Shown here piece after piece: positions 11,153-21,264 of a stretch of 64,000 bases of DNA. The notes beneath the pieces are model-generated. The model was not told the origin of the DNA and ran no database searches. It worked only from the letters and a program-made list of their open reading frames with translations. The position numbers were made by a program, and so were the translations under genes. The stretch lies in the NCBI RefSeq assembly GCF_900114895.1, contig NZ_FOUO01000004.1:1-64000 (forward strand). Direction: 5' to 3'. Positions within the stretch are counted from its first letter, which is position 1. Each line of letters starts with the position of its first letter. Source of the stretch: Ectothiorhodospira mobilis (lineage in GTDB: Bacteria; Pseudomonadota; Gammaproteobacteria; Ectothiorhodospirales; Ectothiorhodospiraceae).

Positions 11153-11491
11153 ATGCCACGCATCGTCTTTCTTCCCCACGAGGAACTCTGCCCGGAGGGG
11201 GCCGCCATCCAGGTGGAACCGGGCATCAGCATCTGCGATGCCGCCCTGGAGCACGGTATCGAGATCGAGCATGCCTGCGAGAAGTCCTGCGCCTGCACCA
11301 CCTGCCATGTCTACGTGCGCGAGGGCCTGGATTCCCTGAACGAGCCCTCCGAGGCGGAGGAAGACCTGCTGGACAAGGCCTGGGGCCTGGAGCCCGACTC
11401 CCGCCTGTCCTGCCAGGCACGGGTGGGGGAGGAGGACCTGGTGGTGGAGATCCCCCGCTACACCATCAACCAGGTTTCCGAACAGCACTAA
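11153..11491 (+). CDS. fdx: ISC-type [2Fe-2S] ferredoxin
   Basis: An adrenodoxin-type ferredoxin of 112 residues that donates electrons during Fe-S assembly. Ligands are Cys42, Cys48, Cys51 and Cys87, with the additional conserved Cys46, the same numbering as E. coli Fdx. The ATG at 11153 is preceded by CAGGAG. It lies between hscA and iscX. Confidence 0.96.
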   Translation: MPRIVFLPHEELCPEGAAIQVEPGISICDAALEHGIEIEHACEKSCACTTCHVYVREGLDSLNEPSEAEEDLLDKAWGLEPDSRLSCQARVGEEDLVVEIPRYTINQVSEQH

Positions 11492-11503
11492 AAGGAGATG
11501 CCC

Positions 11504-11704
11504 ATGGGCCTCAAGTGGACCGACACCCAGGAGATCGCCATGGCCCTGGAGGATGCCCACCCGGACGTGGACCCGCGGCGGGTGAACTTCGTCGACCTGC
11601 GCAACTGGATCCTGGCGCTGCCGGACTTCGACGATGACCCCGCCCACAGCGGCGAGCGCATCCTGGAAGCGGTGCAGCTGGCCTGGATGGAAGAGCACGA
11701 CTGA
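11504..11704 (+). CDS. iscX: Fe-S assembly protein IscX
   Basis: A small acidic protein (66 residues) that binds IscS and iron and modulates cluster assembly. The start [12 protein letters not shown] and the acidic core DFDDDP plus the C-terminal AVQLAWMEE are family-typical. The ATG at 11504 was preferred over 11498, because the AAAGGAG site at 11491-11497 directly abuts the latter. It is the last gene of the isc operon. Confidence 0.94.
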   Translation: MGLKWTDTQEIAMALEDAHPDVDPRRVNFVDLRNWILALPDFDDDPAHSGERILEAVQLAWMEEHD

Positions 11705-11733
11705 TTGTTTCTCCCCCCCACCACGGGGTAAGA
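11705..11733 (+). promoter_or_regulatory. Candidate sigma-70 promoter of ndk
   Basis: TTGTTT (11705-11710) and TAAGAT (11728-11733) are separated by 17 bp, right after the iscX stop. This would let ndk be transcribed independently of the isc operon. Confidence 0.5.
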
Positions 11734-11814
11734 TTGCCTCCTTCTTCCGATACGGGGCGCGTTCCCAGCGCGCCCCGCACCACTTTGCAACCCCCGATCT
11801 TCTGGAGACGCCGG

Positions 11815-12246
11815 ATGGCCGTTGAACAGACCCTTTCCATCATCAAGCCCGACGCCGTGGCCAAGAACGCCATCGGTGAGATCTACAGCCGCTTCGAGAA
11901 GGCCGGCCTGCGCATCGTCGCCGCGCGCATGATGCAGCTCAGCCGCGAGCAGGCCGAAGGCTTCTATGCCGTGCACAAGGAACGCCCCTTCTTCAATGAT
12001 CTGGTGTCCTTCATGATCAGCGGTCCGGTGATGGTGCAGGTGCTGGAGGGCGAGGACGCCATCGCCAAAAACCGGGGACTCATGGGCGCCACCAACCCCA
12101 AGGAGGCCGCCCCGGGGACCATCCGCGCCGATTTCGCCGAGAGCATCGATGCCAACGCCGTGCACGGCTCCGATGGCGCCGACACCGCCCGCGAGGAGAT
12201 CGCCTTCTTCTTCCGGCCCGAAGAGATCTGCAAACGCACCCTTTGA
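11815..12246 (+). CDS. ndk: Nucleoside diphosphate kinase
   Basis: A cytosolic enzyme of 143 residues that moves the gamma-phosphate from ATP to NDPs. The phosphohistidine is His117 in NAVHGSDG, at the E. coli position, and the N-terminal [15 protein letters not shown] is typical. Reading further upstream would add 27 unlikely residues. Its position between isc and rlmN is conserved in gammaproteobacteria. Confidence 0.97.
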   Translation: MAVEQTLSIIKPDAVAKNAIGEIYSRFEKAGLRIVAARMMQLSREQAEGFYAVHKERPFFNDLVSFMISGPVMVQVLEGEDAIAKNRGLMGATNPKEAAPGTIRADFAESIDANAVHGSDGADTAREEIAFFFRPEEICKRTL

Positions 12247-12318
12247 TGCCCGCGGGTCCGTGGGTGCCCCGGGCCCGGGGACGGTCGCCATCTCCTCCCC
12301 GGGCCGCTGGACCGAATC

Positions 12319-13434
12319 ATGACTGACCAGGCTAGGCTCAACCTGTTGGGGATGACCCGACCGCAACTGGCGGACTTCTTCGCGCAGCGCGGGGAGAAGC
12401 CCTTCCGCGCCGTGCAGGTGCTCAAGTGGATGCACCAGCGGGGCTGCGGCGACTTCGAACAGATGACCGATCTGGCCAAGAGCGCCCGGGCCTGGCTCGC
12501 CGAGGCGGCGGAGATCCGCGCCCCCGAGGTGGTGCTGGAGCAGTCGGCGGCGGATGGCACCCGCAAGTGGTTGCTGCGCCTGGACGACGGCAATTGCATC
12601 GAGACGGTGTTCATCCCCGAGGAGGGCAGGGGGACCCTGTGCGTCTCCTCCCAGGTGGGTTGTGCCCTGGGCTGCAGCTTCTGTTCCACCGCCCGGCAGG
12701 GATTCAACCGCAACCTCACCGCGGCGGAGATCATCGGCCAGCTGCAGGTGGCCCGCCAGCGCCTCCAGCCCAGTGAGGGGCAGAGCCGGGTGGTGACCAA
12801 CGTGGTGCTCATGGGCATGGGCGAGCCGCTGCTGAACTTCGATGCCGTGGCCGCGGCGGTGTCCCTGATGCTGGAGGACCATGCCTATGGCCTCAGCCGT
12901 CGCCGGGTCACCGTCAGCACCGTGGGCGTGGTGCCCGGGATCGACCGCCTGCGGGAGACCGAGCCGGTGGCCCTGGCCCTGAGCCTGCACGCCGTGGACG
13001 ACGCCCTGCGAAACCAGTTGGTGCCCCTGAACCGCAAGTACCCCCTGGACCAGGTCCTGGCCGCCTGCCGGCGCTATGTGGGACGGGGCGGACACCATGA
13101 CCGCATCACCATGGAATATGTACTCCTGGAGGGGGTCAACGACAGCCCGGATCAGGCCCGTGCCCTGGCCCGGCGCCTGCGGGATGTGCCCTGCAAGATC
13201 AACCTGATCCCCTTCAATCCCTATCCGGGCAGCCCCTACCGTCGCCCTGGGGAGGCCGCCATCGCCCGTTTCCGGGATATCCTGGTGCAGGCGGGCTACA
13301 CCACCATCACGCGCCGCCCGCGGGGGGACGACATCGATGCCGCCTGTGGCCAGCTGGTGGGCCGGGTGGCGGAGCGGGCCCGGCGGGGCCCGTCTGCGGG
13401 AGGGGAGAGGGTGCCCTCCGGGACGGCGGCCTGA
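12319..13434 (+). CDS. rlmN: Dual-specificity rRNA/tRNA (adenine-C2) methyltransferase RlmN
   Basis: A radical-SAM enzyme (371 residues) that methylates C2 of A2503 in 23S rRNA and A37 in some tRNAs. The cluster motif CxxxCxxC is Cys115, Cys119 and Cys122 (CALGCSFC). The conserved cysteine pair needed for methyl transfer appears at about Cys108 and Cys343 (DAACGQ). The stop overlaps the start of the next gene (TGATG at 13432-13436), so the two are translationally coupled. Confidence 0.96.
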   Translation: MTDQARLNLLGMTRPQLADFFAQRGEKPFRAVQVLKWMHQRGCGDFEQMTDLAKSARAWLAEAAEIRAPEVVLEQSAADGTRKWLLRLDDGNCIETVFIPEEGRGTLCVSSQVGCALGCSFCSTARQGFNRNLTAAEIIGQLQVARQRLQPSEGQSRVVTNVVLMGMGEPLLNFDAVAAAVSLMLEDHAYGLSRRRVTVSTVGVVPGIDRLRETEPVALALSLHAVDDALRNQLVPLNRKYPLDQVLAACRRYVGRGGHHDRITMEYVLLEGVNDSPDQARALARRLRDVPCKINLIPFNPYPGSPYRRPGEAAIARFRDILVQAGYTTITRRPRGDDIDAACGQLVGRVAERARRGPSAGGERVPSGTAA

Positions 13435-14210
13435 TGCTGTGCAAGCGCACCCTGATCCCACTGGTGGTGGCGGGAGCAGTGCTCCTGCTGACGGGGTGTG
13501 CGAGCACGACGGAACTGCAGGACCGGCGCGGTCAGGCGGCGCGGGTGTACGTGGAGCTGGGGCAGCATTACCTGAGAAGGGGAGAGTTGCGCCACGCCAA
13601 GGAGAACCTGGACCGGGCCCTGGAACAGGATCCGGATTCCCCCCAGGTCCAGGCGGCCCAGGCCATGCTCCAGGAACGCCTGGGGCGTATCGACCGGGCG
13701 GACGGGCACTATCGGCGTGCCCTGTCCCTGGCCTCCTCCGAGGATGCCGGCATGCTCTGGAACAACTACGGCACCTTCCTCTGCCGCCAGGGGCGGCTCG
13801 AGGAGGCCGAGGAGGCCTTCGCCCGGGCCGCCCGGGATCCCCTCTACCCGACACCGGAGATGGCCTGGACCAACGCCGGCATCTGTGCCCTCAAGGTTCC
13901 GGACAAGGAGAAGGCCGAGCGCCTGTTCCGCCGCGCCTTGAAGGAGGACCCGCAGCATGTGCCGGCGCTCCTGGAGATGCTGCGCCTGAGCGCCGAAGCC
14001 GGGCATCATCTGCAGGTGCGGGCCTATTTCCAGCGTCTGCGGGAACAGACGCGCCCCACGGCGGAGATGCTCTGGCTGTGCCATCAGGCCGAACTGGCCC
14101 TGGGTAACCGGGACGAGGCGGGGCGCTGTGCCCTGGGCCTGAAGAACGATTTCCCTGACAGCGAAGAGACCGCGCGATTGAGGAAGCTGGAGAACCGTGG
14201 CAACCGATGA
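13434..14210 (+). CDS. pilF: Type IV pilus biogenesis/stability lipoprotein, PilF (PilW) family
   Basis: A 258-residue lipoprotein with lipobox LLLTGC (Cys22) followed by TPR repeats across residues 30-200, for example YVELGQHYLRRGELRHAKEN and WNNYGTFLCRQGRLEEAEEAF. PilF pilotins help PilQ secretin assembly at the outer membrane. The family assignment rests on this architecture and on the conserved position between rlmN and rodZ. No other pilus gene is in the window. Confidence 0.88.
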   Translation: MLCKRTLIPLVVAGAVLLLTGCASTTELQDRRGQAARVYVELGQHYLRRGELRHAKENLDRALEQDPDSPQVQAAQAMLQERLGRIDRADGHYRRALSLASSEDAGMLWNNYGTFLCRQGRLEEAEEAFARAARDPLYPTPEMAWTNAGICALKVPDKEKAERLFRRALKEDPQHVPALLEMLRLSAEAGHHLQVRAYFQRLREQTRPTAEMLWLCHQAELALGNRDEAGRCALGLKNDFPDSEETARLRKLENRGNR

Positions 14211-15207
14211 CCGCCAGGACAATCCGGACACCGAACTCCCGGAAGGTGTGAATTCCTCCCCGGGCCGCCTCCTGCGAGAGGCCCGCGAGGCCGCGGGCAT
14301 GAGCCTGGAGGCCCTGGCCGACCGTCTGCACCTGCATAAGGCCACCCTGCAGGCCCTGGAAGAGGACCGGTTCGGGGATCTTCCCGAGCCGCCCTACGTG
14401 CGCGGCTACCTGCGGGGTTGTGCCAAGGCCCTGGAGATGGAGCCCGAACCCCTGCTGCAGGCCTTCCGGGCCAGCGGCCAGCCCGCCGGGCCCGAGGAGG
14501 AACAGCCGCCGGGCCCGGTGCGCGGGCGCATCGAGTCCCCGGCGGGCCTGCGCAGGTTCTCTCCGGGACTCCTGCGGATCGCCATCTTCGGGGCGATCCT
14601 GGCCCTGGTGATCGCCGGTACCTGGTCCCTGGTCACCGGGGGCGGTACGGATGAGGATGCCCCGGCATCCACAGGCACGACCGGGGTTCAAGACCGGGAG
14701 GAGGCCCCTGCGGTCACCCAGGAGGTTCCGGGATCCGTTGCCCCCACCGACGCCCTGCCGGGACCGATCCCCCTGCAGGCCTCCGGGGCCGGGGACGATG
14801 GCCCCCTGGCCCCGGAGGGCAGCGGCACGGGAGCCGCTCAAGCCCCCGGCAGCGAACCACACGAGTCTGGCACCGATGCCCGGGGCGATGACGCCTCGGG
14901 GGATGGCGTCCCTGCAACCACCTCAGGGCGCGAGGAACGGGAGGGGGAGGCCTCCCCGGGGCCGGTACGTATGCGTATGGTCTTTCGTGAGGACTGTTGG
15001 GTACAGATCACGGACGCGGACGGGGAGGATCTGCTCTCCGGTCTGATCCGTGCCGGCAGGGAGCACCGCCTGGAGGGTAAGGCACCCATCCGCGTCTTTC
15101 TGGGCAATGCCCCGGGGGTGGAACTCACCTTCAACGGCCGCCGCGTGGATACCGCCAGTCGTGCCCGGGACGACCGCACCGCCCGTTTCACCCTGGGTTC
15201 CCCCTGA
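14197..15207 (+). CDS. rodZ: Cytoskeleton protein RodZ
   Basis: A membrane-anchored MreB partner that shapes the cell. It has an N-terminal helix-turn-helix of the Cro/XRE type (about residues 25-90, with LLREAREAAGMSLEALADRL), a membrane segment around 127-148 (RIAIFGAILALVIAGTW), a Pro/Gly-rich periplasmic linker and a C-terminal DUF4115 domain (about 262-333, FREDCWVQITDADGEDLLSG). The start is a GTG at 14197, overlapping pilF by 14 bp. Confidence 0.93.
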   Translation: MATDDRQDNPDTELPEGVNSSPGRLLREAREAAGMSLEALADRLHLHKATLQALEEDRFGDLPEPPYVRGYLRGCAKALEMEPEPLLQAFRASGQPAGPEEEQPPGPVRGRIESPAGLRRFSPGLLRIAIFGAILALVIAGTWSLVTGGGTDEDAPASTGTTGVQDREEAPAVTQEVPGSVAPTDALPGPIPLQASGAGDDGPLAPEGSGTGAAQAPGSEPHESGTDARGDDASGDGVPATTSGREEREGEASPGPVRMRMVFREDCWVQITDADGEDLLSGLIRAGREHRLEGKAPIRVFLGNAPGVELTFNGRRVDTASRARDDRTARFTLGSP

Positions 15208-15241
15208 ATCCCCCGCCCGACCCGTCAAAACTGGATAACGC

Positions 15242-16558
15242 ATGAGCAGGCAAATCCGATCCATCCGCGGGATGCATGACATCCTGCCGGAGCAATCCGG
15301 CGCATGGCAGTGGCTGGAGGCCCGGGTACGGGACACCCTGGCGGCCTATGGCTATCAGGAGATCCGGTTGCCCATCCTGGAGCAGACGGAGCTCTTTGCC
15401 CGTTCCATCGGCGAGGTCACCGACATCGTCGAAAAGGAGATGTACACCTTCGAGGACCGCAACGGCGACAGCCTCACCCTGCGCCCGGAGGGCACCGCCG
15501 GCTGTGTGCGCGCCGGGGTGGAACACGGCCTACTGCACAATCAGCAGCAGCGTCTGTGGTATGCCGGGCCCATGTTTCGCCACGAGCGCCCGCAGAAGGG
15601 CCGCTACCGCCAGTTCCACCAGGTGGGGGTGGAGGCCTTCGGCCTGGAGGGTCCGGATATCGACGCGGAGCTGATCCTGGTCACCGCCCGCCTGTGGCGC
15701 CGCCTGGGCCTGGACAACCTGCGCCTGGAGATCAACAGCCTGGGCTCCCCCGAGGCCCGGGCCTCTTACCGGCAATTGCTGGTGGACTATCTGAGCGGCC
15801 ACGCCGAGGCCCTGGACGAGGAGGCCCGGCAGCGTCTGCACACCAATCCCCTGCGCATCCTGGACAGCAAGAATCCGGCCCTGAGGGAGATCATCGCCGG
15901 GGCCCCGAGCCTGCTGGATCACCTGGACCAGGCCTCCCGCGAGCACTTCCAGCAGCTCCAGGCCCTGCTGCGGGCCGCCGGGGTGGAGTTCACCGTCAAC
16001 CCGCGGCTGGTGCGCGGGCTGGATTACTACTGCCGCACCGTATTCGAGTGGATCACCGAGGACCTGGGGGCCCAGGGCACCGTCTGCGCCGGCGGCCGCT
16101 ATGATGGTCTGGTGGCACAGCTGGGGGGGCGTCCCACCCCGGCGGCCGGCTTTGCCATGGGGGTGGAGCGTCTGCTGAGCCTGCTGGAGACCCGGGGCGG
16201 ATTGCCCGGACTCCACCCCCCCCATGTCTATCTGGTGATGGCCGCCGAGGGCGCCCTCGAGACCGGGGTGCAACTGGCGGAGGCGCTGCGGGATGCGCTC
16301 CCCGGGCTGCGCCTGCAGATGCACTGCGGGGGCGGCGGCTTCAAGGCCCAGTTGCGCCGCGCCGACCGCAGCGGCGCCGACTGGGCCCTGATCCTGGGGG
16401 AGTCCGAACTGGCTGCGGGCGGCGTCGGTCTCAAACCCCTGCGCCAGGCCGGCGAGCAGGAAACCCTGCAACGGGACGCGCTGGTGGCGCGTCTCGCCCG
16501 CTGCCTCGAGATTTCCCCATCCCCGCATGACGCAAAGGAGTCCCCTGTATGTCCGTGA
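15242..16558 (+). CDS. hisS: Histidyl-tRNA synthetase
   Basis: A class II aminoacyl-tRNA synthetase of 438 residues. Motif 2 is visible as [24 protein letters not shown], and the HisRS signatures [15 protein letters not shown] and [15 protein letters not shown] are intact. A C-terminal anticodon-binding domain follows. In most gammaproteobacteria ispG lies between rodZ and hisS, but only 34 bp separate them here. The 3' end overlaps yfgM by 10 bp. Confidence 0.97.
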   Translation: MSRQIRSIRGMHDILPEQSGAWQWLEARVRDTLAAYGYQEIRLPILEQTELFARSIGEVTDIVEKEMYTFEDRNGDSLTLRPEGTAGCVRAGVEHGLLHNQQQRLWYAGPMFRHERPQKGRYRQFHQVGVEAFGLEGPDIDAELILVTARLWRRLGLDNLRLEINSLGSPEARASYRQLLVDYLSGHAEALDEEARQRLHTNPLRILDSKNPALREIIAGAPSLLDHLDQASREHFQQLQALLRAAGVEFTVNPRLVRGLDYYCRTVFEWITEDLGAQGTVCAGGRYDGLVAQLGGRPTPAAGFAMGVERLLSLLETRGGLPGLHPPHVYLVMAAEGALETGVQLAEALRDALPGLRLQMHCGGGGFKAQLRRADRSGADWALILGESELAAGGVGLKPLRQAGEQETLQRDALVARLARCLEISPSPHDAKESPVCP

Positions 16559-17190
16559 CCACCGATGAGGAACGCATCGAGTCCATCCAGCGCTGGTGGC
16601 AGGAGAATGGGGTCGCAGTGATCATCGGCCTGCTCCTGGGGATCGCCCTGCTGGTGGGCTGGCGCCTGTGGAGCGGCTATACGGAGAACCGTGTGTTGCA
16701 GGCCTCGGACCGCTACGAGGCCCTGCGGGATACGGCGCAAAGCGATCCCGAGGCCGCCCTGGAGCAGGCGCGGTCCCTGTCCGAGGACGCCTCGGGGACC
16801 CCTTATGCCACGCTGGCCGCCCTGGAATGGGCCCGTCTGGCAGCGGACCAGGGGGATCTGGAGACGGCCGAGGCGCAGCTACGCCGGGTGATGGAGTCGG
16901 CGCACCACGAGGATCAGGCCCAGCTGGCGCGCCTGCGCCTGGCCCGGGTCCTGCTGGCGGATGACCGCCCCGAGGAGGCGCTGACCCTGCTGGAGGCGGA
17001 GACCCCCGACGCCTTCCTCGCCCTGGCTCGGGAGCTGCGCGGGGATGCCCTGCTCGCCCTGGGGCGGGAGGCCGAGGCCCGCACGGCCTACGATGAGGCC
17101 ATGATGGTGGCGGTGCGGCCCTCCGACTACCTGATGATGAAACGGGATGCCCTGGGTGAACCCGACCCGGCAGGGAGGGAGGCGCCGTGA
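16549..17190 (+). CDS. yfgM: YfgM-like periplasmic TPR protein (ancillary SecYEG translocon subunit)
   Basis: A 213-residue inner-membrane protein with one N-terminal membrane segment (about residues 23-42, [20 protein letters not shown]) and a periplasmic TPR-like helical domain. In E. coli YfgM associates with SecYEG and PpiD. The position between hisS and bamB is conserved. The N-terminal motif [14 protein letters not shown] is typical of this family. Confidence 0.9.
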   Translation: MSVTTDEERIESIQRWWQENGVAVIIGLLLGIALLVGWRLWSGYTENRVLQASDRYEALRDTAQSDPEAALEQARSLSEDASGTPYATLAALEWARLAADQGDLETAEAQLRRVMESAHHEDQAQLARLRLARVLLADDRPEEALTLLEAETPDAFLALARELRGDALLALGREAEARTAYDEAMMVAVRPSDYLMMKRDALGEPDPAGREAP

Positions 17191-18365
17191 TGGCTGCATC
17201 GCTTCACCTCCGGGCCCTGCCAAGGCTACTGGCCCTGTTGGCCTTGGCCGCCCTGGTCTCGGGCTGCGGTTTGTGGACCCGGGATACGACCCCGCCCCCG
17301 TCGCCGCTGCCGGAACTGGAGGCCATGGTGCACCCGCAGGCGGTGTGGAGCCGGGATACGGGGAGCGGCTCCGGGGGGCACTATCTGCAGCTTTCGCCCC
17401 ATCTGGCGGAGGACCGGGTCGTTGCCGCCGGTGCCGACGGACGCGTCAGTGCCTGGACCCTGGAGGCGGGTGAACGCCTCTGGGAGACCCGCCTCGAGGG
17501 TGAAATCACCGCCGGCGTGGGCGGCGGCGAGGGGGTTGTGGTCGTCGGTACCGGCGAGGGCCGGGCCGTTGCCCTGGACCTGGAGGACGGCCAGATCCTG
17601 TGGCGTCAGCGCCTTTCCAGTGAGGTGATGGCGGTCTCCGGCGTGGATCAGGGGGTGGTGGTGGTGCGCACCAACGACGGGCACCTGTACGCCCTGGATG
17701 CCGAAACCGGCGAGACCGGCTGGATGGCCGGACGCACCACCCCGGCCCTGAGCCTGCGGGGCGCCGCCGTGCCCCTGCTGCTCCCGGGGCGTGTCGCCGC
17801 CGGTTTCGATGACGGGCGTGTCACCCTGTTGGGCCTGGCCCGGGGGAATGTCCTCTGGGAGACCCGGGCCGCCGTGCCCAGCGGCCGTACGGAACTGGAT
17901 CGCATGGCGGATGTGGATGGTCGGATGGCCTATGCCGATGGGGTGCTGTACGTGGCCGGTTACCAGGGGCGGGTGATGGCCCTGTCCATCTCCGATGGCC
18001 GCACCCTCTGGCAGCGGGACCTCTCCTCCCATCGGGGGCTCACCCTGTCCGGGGACCGGGTGCTGGTGACCGATGCCCAGGGGCGGGTCTGGGCCCTGGA
18101 CCGGAACACCGGGGGGTCCCTGTGGCAGCAGGACCGCCTGCAGCGGCGCGGCGTGACCGTGCCCGCGGTGGTGGCCAGCCACGCCGTGGTGGGGGATGCC
18201 GAGGGCTATCTGCACTGGCTCTCCCTGGAGGATGGCCGCTTGCTGGGACGTGTGCGCGGGGATTCTGCGGGGATCATGGGCACCCTCCGGGTCCGGGACG
18301 GGACCCTCTATGCACTGGGGCGCGGCGGTGAGCTGACGGCCGTGCGCCTGCCCGCGGAGAAATGA
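17187..18365 (+). CDS. bamB: Outer-membrane assembly lipoprotein BamB
   Basis: A 392-residue lipoprotein of the BAM complex that folds outer-membrane proteins. The lipobox LVSGC ends at Cys27, and the rest is a PQQ-like eight-bladed beta-propeller with repeated blade motifs such as [19 protein letters not shown] and [17 protein letters not shown]. It overlaps yfgM by 4 bp and is followed by der, the conserved gene order. Confidence 0.95.
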   Translation: MMAASLHLRALPRLLALLALAALVSGCGLWTRDTTPPPSPLPELEAMVHPQAVWSRDTGSGSGGHYLQLSPHLAEDRVVAAGADGRVSAWTLEAGERLWETRLEGEITAGVGGGEGVVVVGTGEGRAVALDLEDGQILWRQRLSSEVMAVSGVDQGVVVVRTNDGHLYALDAETGETGWMAGRTTPALSLRGAAVPLLLPGRVAAGFDDGRVTLLGLARGNVLWETRAAVPSGRTELDRMADVDGRMAYADGVLYVAGYQGRVMALSISDGRTLWQRDLSSHRGLTLSGDRVLVTDAQGRVWALDRNTGGSLWQQDRLQRRGVTVPAVVASHAVVGDAEGYLHWLSLEDGRLLGRVRGDSAGIMGTLRVRDGTLYALGRGGELTAVRLPAEK

Positions 18366-18369
18366 TTCG

Positions 18370-19773
18370 ATGAAGCCGGTGATCGCCCTGGTGGGGCGGC
18401 CCAACGTGGGCAAATCCACCCTGTTCAACCAGCTCACCCGTTCCCGGGACGCCCTGGTGGCGGACCTGCCGGGCCTGACCCGGGACCGCCAGTACGGCAC
18501 TGGCCGGGTGGGGGGCTTTGGCTACATGCTGGTGGACACCGGCGGCCTCAGTGGCGAGGCGGAGACCCTGGACACCCTCATGGCCCGCCAGACCCGCCAG
18601 GCCATCCAGGAGGCGGATCTGGTGCTGTTCCTGGTGGATGGGCGGGACGGCCTCACCGCCGCTGACGAGGCCATCGCTACGGAGTTGCGGGGCTTTGGCA
18701 AGCCCGTGCTCCTGGTGCTCAACAAGACCGACGGTGTGGATCCGGACGCAGCGGCCGCGGAGTTCCATGCCCTGGGCCTGGGGAATCCCCTGCCCATCGC
18801 CGCCGCCCATGGGCGCGGCATCGCCGGTCTGATGCAGACGGTGAAAGGGCACCTGCCCCATCTGGAGGATCCGGAGGATGAGGAGAAGGAGCGCTGGCCG
18901 GGGATCCGCATCGCCTTCGTGGGGCGGCCCAACGCCGGCAAGTCCACCCTGGTGAACCGCATCCTGGGGGAGGAGCGGCTGCTGGCCAGCGACATCCCCG
19001 GCACCACCCGGGACAGCGTCTACGTGCCCTTCGAGCGGGACGGACAGGTGTACACCCTCATCGACACCGCCGGCGTGCGCCGCCGGGCGCGGGTGAAGGA
19101 GACCGTGGAGAAGTTCTCCGTGGTCAAGACCCTGCAGGCGGTGGAGGCGGCCCATGTGGTGATCTTCCTGCTGGACGCCAGGCAGGGGGTGGCCGAGCAG
19201 GATGCCCACCTGCTGGGCATGGTGCTGGAGGCGGGACGTGCCCTGGTGGTGGCAGTGAACAAGTGGGATGGCCTGACGCCGGAGGCCCGGGACCGGGTGC
19301 GGGCGGACGTGGCCCTGAAGCTGCCCTTTCTGGACTTCGCCGAGTACCGCTTCATCTCTGCCCTGCACGGCACCGGCGTGGGGGATCTGTTCGGCGCCGT
19401 GCAGCGCGCCCATGAGGCCGCCGCGGTTAAGGTGTCCACCGGGGAACTCACCCGCCTGCTGGAGCGGGCGGTGTCGGAGCATCAGCCCCCCTTGGTGCGG
19501 GGTCGGCGCATCAAGCTGCGCTATGCCCACCAGGGGGGCCGCAATCCCCCGGTCTTCGTCATCCACGGTAACCAGACCGAACGGCTCCCGGGGAGCTACA
19601 AGCGCTATCTGAGCAACTTCTTCCGGCAGCAGTTGCAGCTGGTGGGGACCCCCATCCGCATGGAGTTTCGTACCGGCGAGAACCCCTATGCCGACCGGCG
19701 CAACACCCTCACCCCGCGGCAGCAGCACAAACGCAAGCGCTTGATGCGTCACATCAAGAAGAAGGGGCGCTGA
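18370..19773 (+). CDS. der: Ribosome biogenesis GTPase Der (EngA)
   Basis: A 467-residue GTPase with two tandem G domains, needed for 50S subunit maturation. The P-loops are GRPNVGKST (about residues 8-16) and GRPNAGKST (about 183-191); each domain has its DTGG/DTAG switch and NKxD motif (NKTDG, NKWDG). The C-terminal KH-like domain ends with a very basic tail ([18 protein letters not shown]). It ends this conserved operon. Confidence 0.97.
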   Translation: MKPVIALVGRPNVGKSTLFNQLTRSRDALVADLPGLTRDRQYGTGRVGGFGYMLVDTGGLSGEAETLDTLMARQTRQAIQEADLVLFLVDGRDGLTAADEAIATELRGFGKPVLLVLNKTDGVDPDAAAAEFHALGLGNPLPIAAAHGRGIAGLMQTVKGHLPHLEDPEDEEKERWPGIRIAFVGRPNAGKSTLVNRILGEERLLASDIPGTTRDSVYVPFERDGQVYTLIDTAGVRRRARVKETVEKFSVVKTLQAVEAAHVVIFLLDARQGVAEQDAHLLGMVLEAGRALVVAVNKWDGLTPEARDRVRADVALKLPFLDFAEYRFISALHGTGVGDLFGAVQRAHEAAAVKVSTGELTRLLERAVSEHQPPLVRGRRIKLRYAHQGGRNPPVFVIHGNQTERLPGSYKRYLSNFFRQQLQLVGTPIRMEFRTGENPYADRRNTLTPRQQHKRKRLMRHIKKKGR

Positions 19774-19782
19774 GCCAGCCCT

Positions 19783-19938
19783 CTACACCAGGCGCAGGTA
19801 GCCCGCCAGCAGCAGCGCCCCCAGCACCGCCGCCGCGATGTAGAGTGCGTTGGAGAGGGCGCGCCGGTTGGGGCGGCTGAAGAAGGCCCCCCAGAGCAGC
19901 AGCAGTTCAAGGACGAAGAGGAAGAACAGGTATCTCAT
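19783..19938 (-). CDS. Small hypothetical membrane protein
   Basis: A 51-residue frame beginning MRYLFFLFVLELLLLWG. It is almost entirely hydrophobic, with two predicted membrane helices (about residues 2-20 and 31-50) separated by a basic turn, SRPNRRAL. I do not recognise a family. It lies tail-to-tail with der and 82 bp downstream of ygfZ on the same strand. Coding status is inferred from this regular membrane pattern only. Confidence 0.5.
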   Translation of the reverse strand: MRYLFFLFVLELLLLWGAFFSRPNRRALSNALYIAAAVLGALLLAGYLRLV

Positions 19939-20020
19939 AGGGGCATCCCCAAGCCTATGGACCGTAGACGCCGTTGGCCGCAGAGGGATGCCCCGGACGT
20001 CGGCACTGCCCCCCGGGGAA

Positions 20021-21082
20021 TCATCCCTCCCCCGCGCCGGCCTCGAAGGCGTAGGGCAGGGGCCGGATCTCCGCCGCGGGCCCTTGGGCCGCCCCCAGGC
20101 GGGGATGTCCCCCCTCGGCGCTGGCGATCTGCAGCACCGCCAGGGCCTCCACCCCGCCATCGGGATGGGGCTGGGCCTGTACGATGCGGCCCACCGGCTG
20201 CTCCGCCTCCACCTGGGGATCAAAAAGGGCCGTGCCCGGGGGCGGGGGCGCCTCCAGGGGCAGGTGCAGCCGGTACATGCGCCGCTTGAGGCGGCCCAGG
20301 TAGTGCATGCGGGCCACCACCTCCTGCCCCTGGTAGCACCCCTTGTTGAAACTCACGCCCCCCAGGAGCTGCAGGTTGGTCATCTGCGGCACGAAGGCTT
20401 CGGCGTTCTCCGCATGGATCTGGGGCACGCCAGCGAGGATGTCCAGCAGGGCCCACTGGGCCGCACCCACCGGGGCCGCGCGCACGTTGAGGGCCTCCCA
20501 TAGGTGGGTGAGGGCCTCCAGCTCGCCGTAGATCTCGAAGCGGGGATGGACGCCCGGCACGCGGATCAGGGTCGCCCCCTGATGGTGCACCACGTCGTCC
20601 ACCGCCCCCGGCACCGGCCCCCCCAGGGCTGCGCCCAGGTGTTCGGCGGCATGGGGGCCGGACAGGCCGAAGCGCACCAGGGCGTCGTCGGCATCCTCCA
20701 GGGTCACCTTCGCCCGCAATACAAACAGGGACAGACGCTTGAGGGTGGGCTGCACCTGCTCCCGGGGCAGGCGCAGGAACCAGGTCTCACCGCGGCGGAA
20801 GATGCGAAAGTCCGCCAGCATGCGGCCCTTGGCGTTGCAGAAGGCCCCCAGGTGGCTGTGGGCGGGATCCAGTGCGGGCACGTCGACGGTGAGCTGTCCC
20901 TGGAGGAACTCCGCGGTCTCGGGGCCGTAGGCACCGATGAGGCCCTGATGGGACAGGTCGCAGAGGACGTCCCCGGTCAGGGCCACGCTCCGTTCCAGCT
21001 CCGGGTTGCCGTAGTCCAGGACGCGCTCCCCCTCCAGTTCCGCGCCCGCCTCCAGAAGGATCTTGCTCCACTCGGGTTTCAT
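20021..21082 (-). CDS. ygfZ: tRNA-modifying/Fe-S repair protein YgfZ
   Basis: A folate-binding protein of 353 residues (GcvT-like fold) needed for the activity of some Fe-S enzymes such as MiaB. The YgfZ signature with its key cysteine, FNKGCYQGQEVVARM, lies at about residues 245-259. The N-terminal MKPEWSKILLEAGAEL fits the family. The gene stands alone on the minus strand but lies in the same neighbourhood as sdhE, as in many gammaproteobacteria. Confidence 0.93.
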   Translation of the reverse strand: MKPEWSKILLEAGAELEGERVLDYGNPELERSVALTGDVLCDLSHQGLIGAYGPETAEFLQGQLTVDVPALDPAHSHLGAFCNAKGRMLADFRIFRRGETWFLRLPREQVQPTLKRLSLFVLRAKVTLEDADDALVRFGLSGPHAAEHLGAALGGPVPGAVDDVVHHQGATLIRVPGVHPRFEIYGELEALTHLWEALNVRAAPVGAAQWALLDILAGVPQIHAENAEAFVPQMTNLQLLGGVSFNKGCYQGQEVVARMHYLGRLKRRMYRLHLPLEAPPPPGTALFDPQVEAEQPVGRIVQAQPHPDGGVEALAVLQIASAEGGHPRLGAAQGPAAEIRPLPYAFEAGAGEG

Positions 21083-21196
21083 GGCAATCAGCGCCTCCGT
21101 ATCGGCGTGGTTGGAGGCATCTTACAAGAGGTGGGCGCCCGGGGCCATCGGGGGCCGGTTGGGCCGCACGGCAGGGTGCAAGGCCCGCAGATACGA

Positions 21197-21222
21197 AAAG
21201 GCCCCGCTTTGGCGGGGCCTTT
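21197..21222 (-). terminator. Intrinsic terminator of the ZapG-like gene
   Basis: An 11-bp perfect stem (AAAGGCCCCGC / GCGGGGCCTTT) with a 4-nt loop starts 43 bp beyond the stop codon at 21265. Read on the minus strand it ends in a short T-run (complement of 21196-21199). Confidence 0.75.
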
Positions 21223-21264
21223 GGGTGGCGGACCCATGGTCCGCAGCGATCCGCAGGGGTGGTA

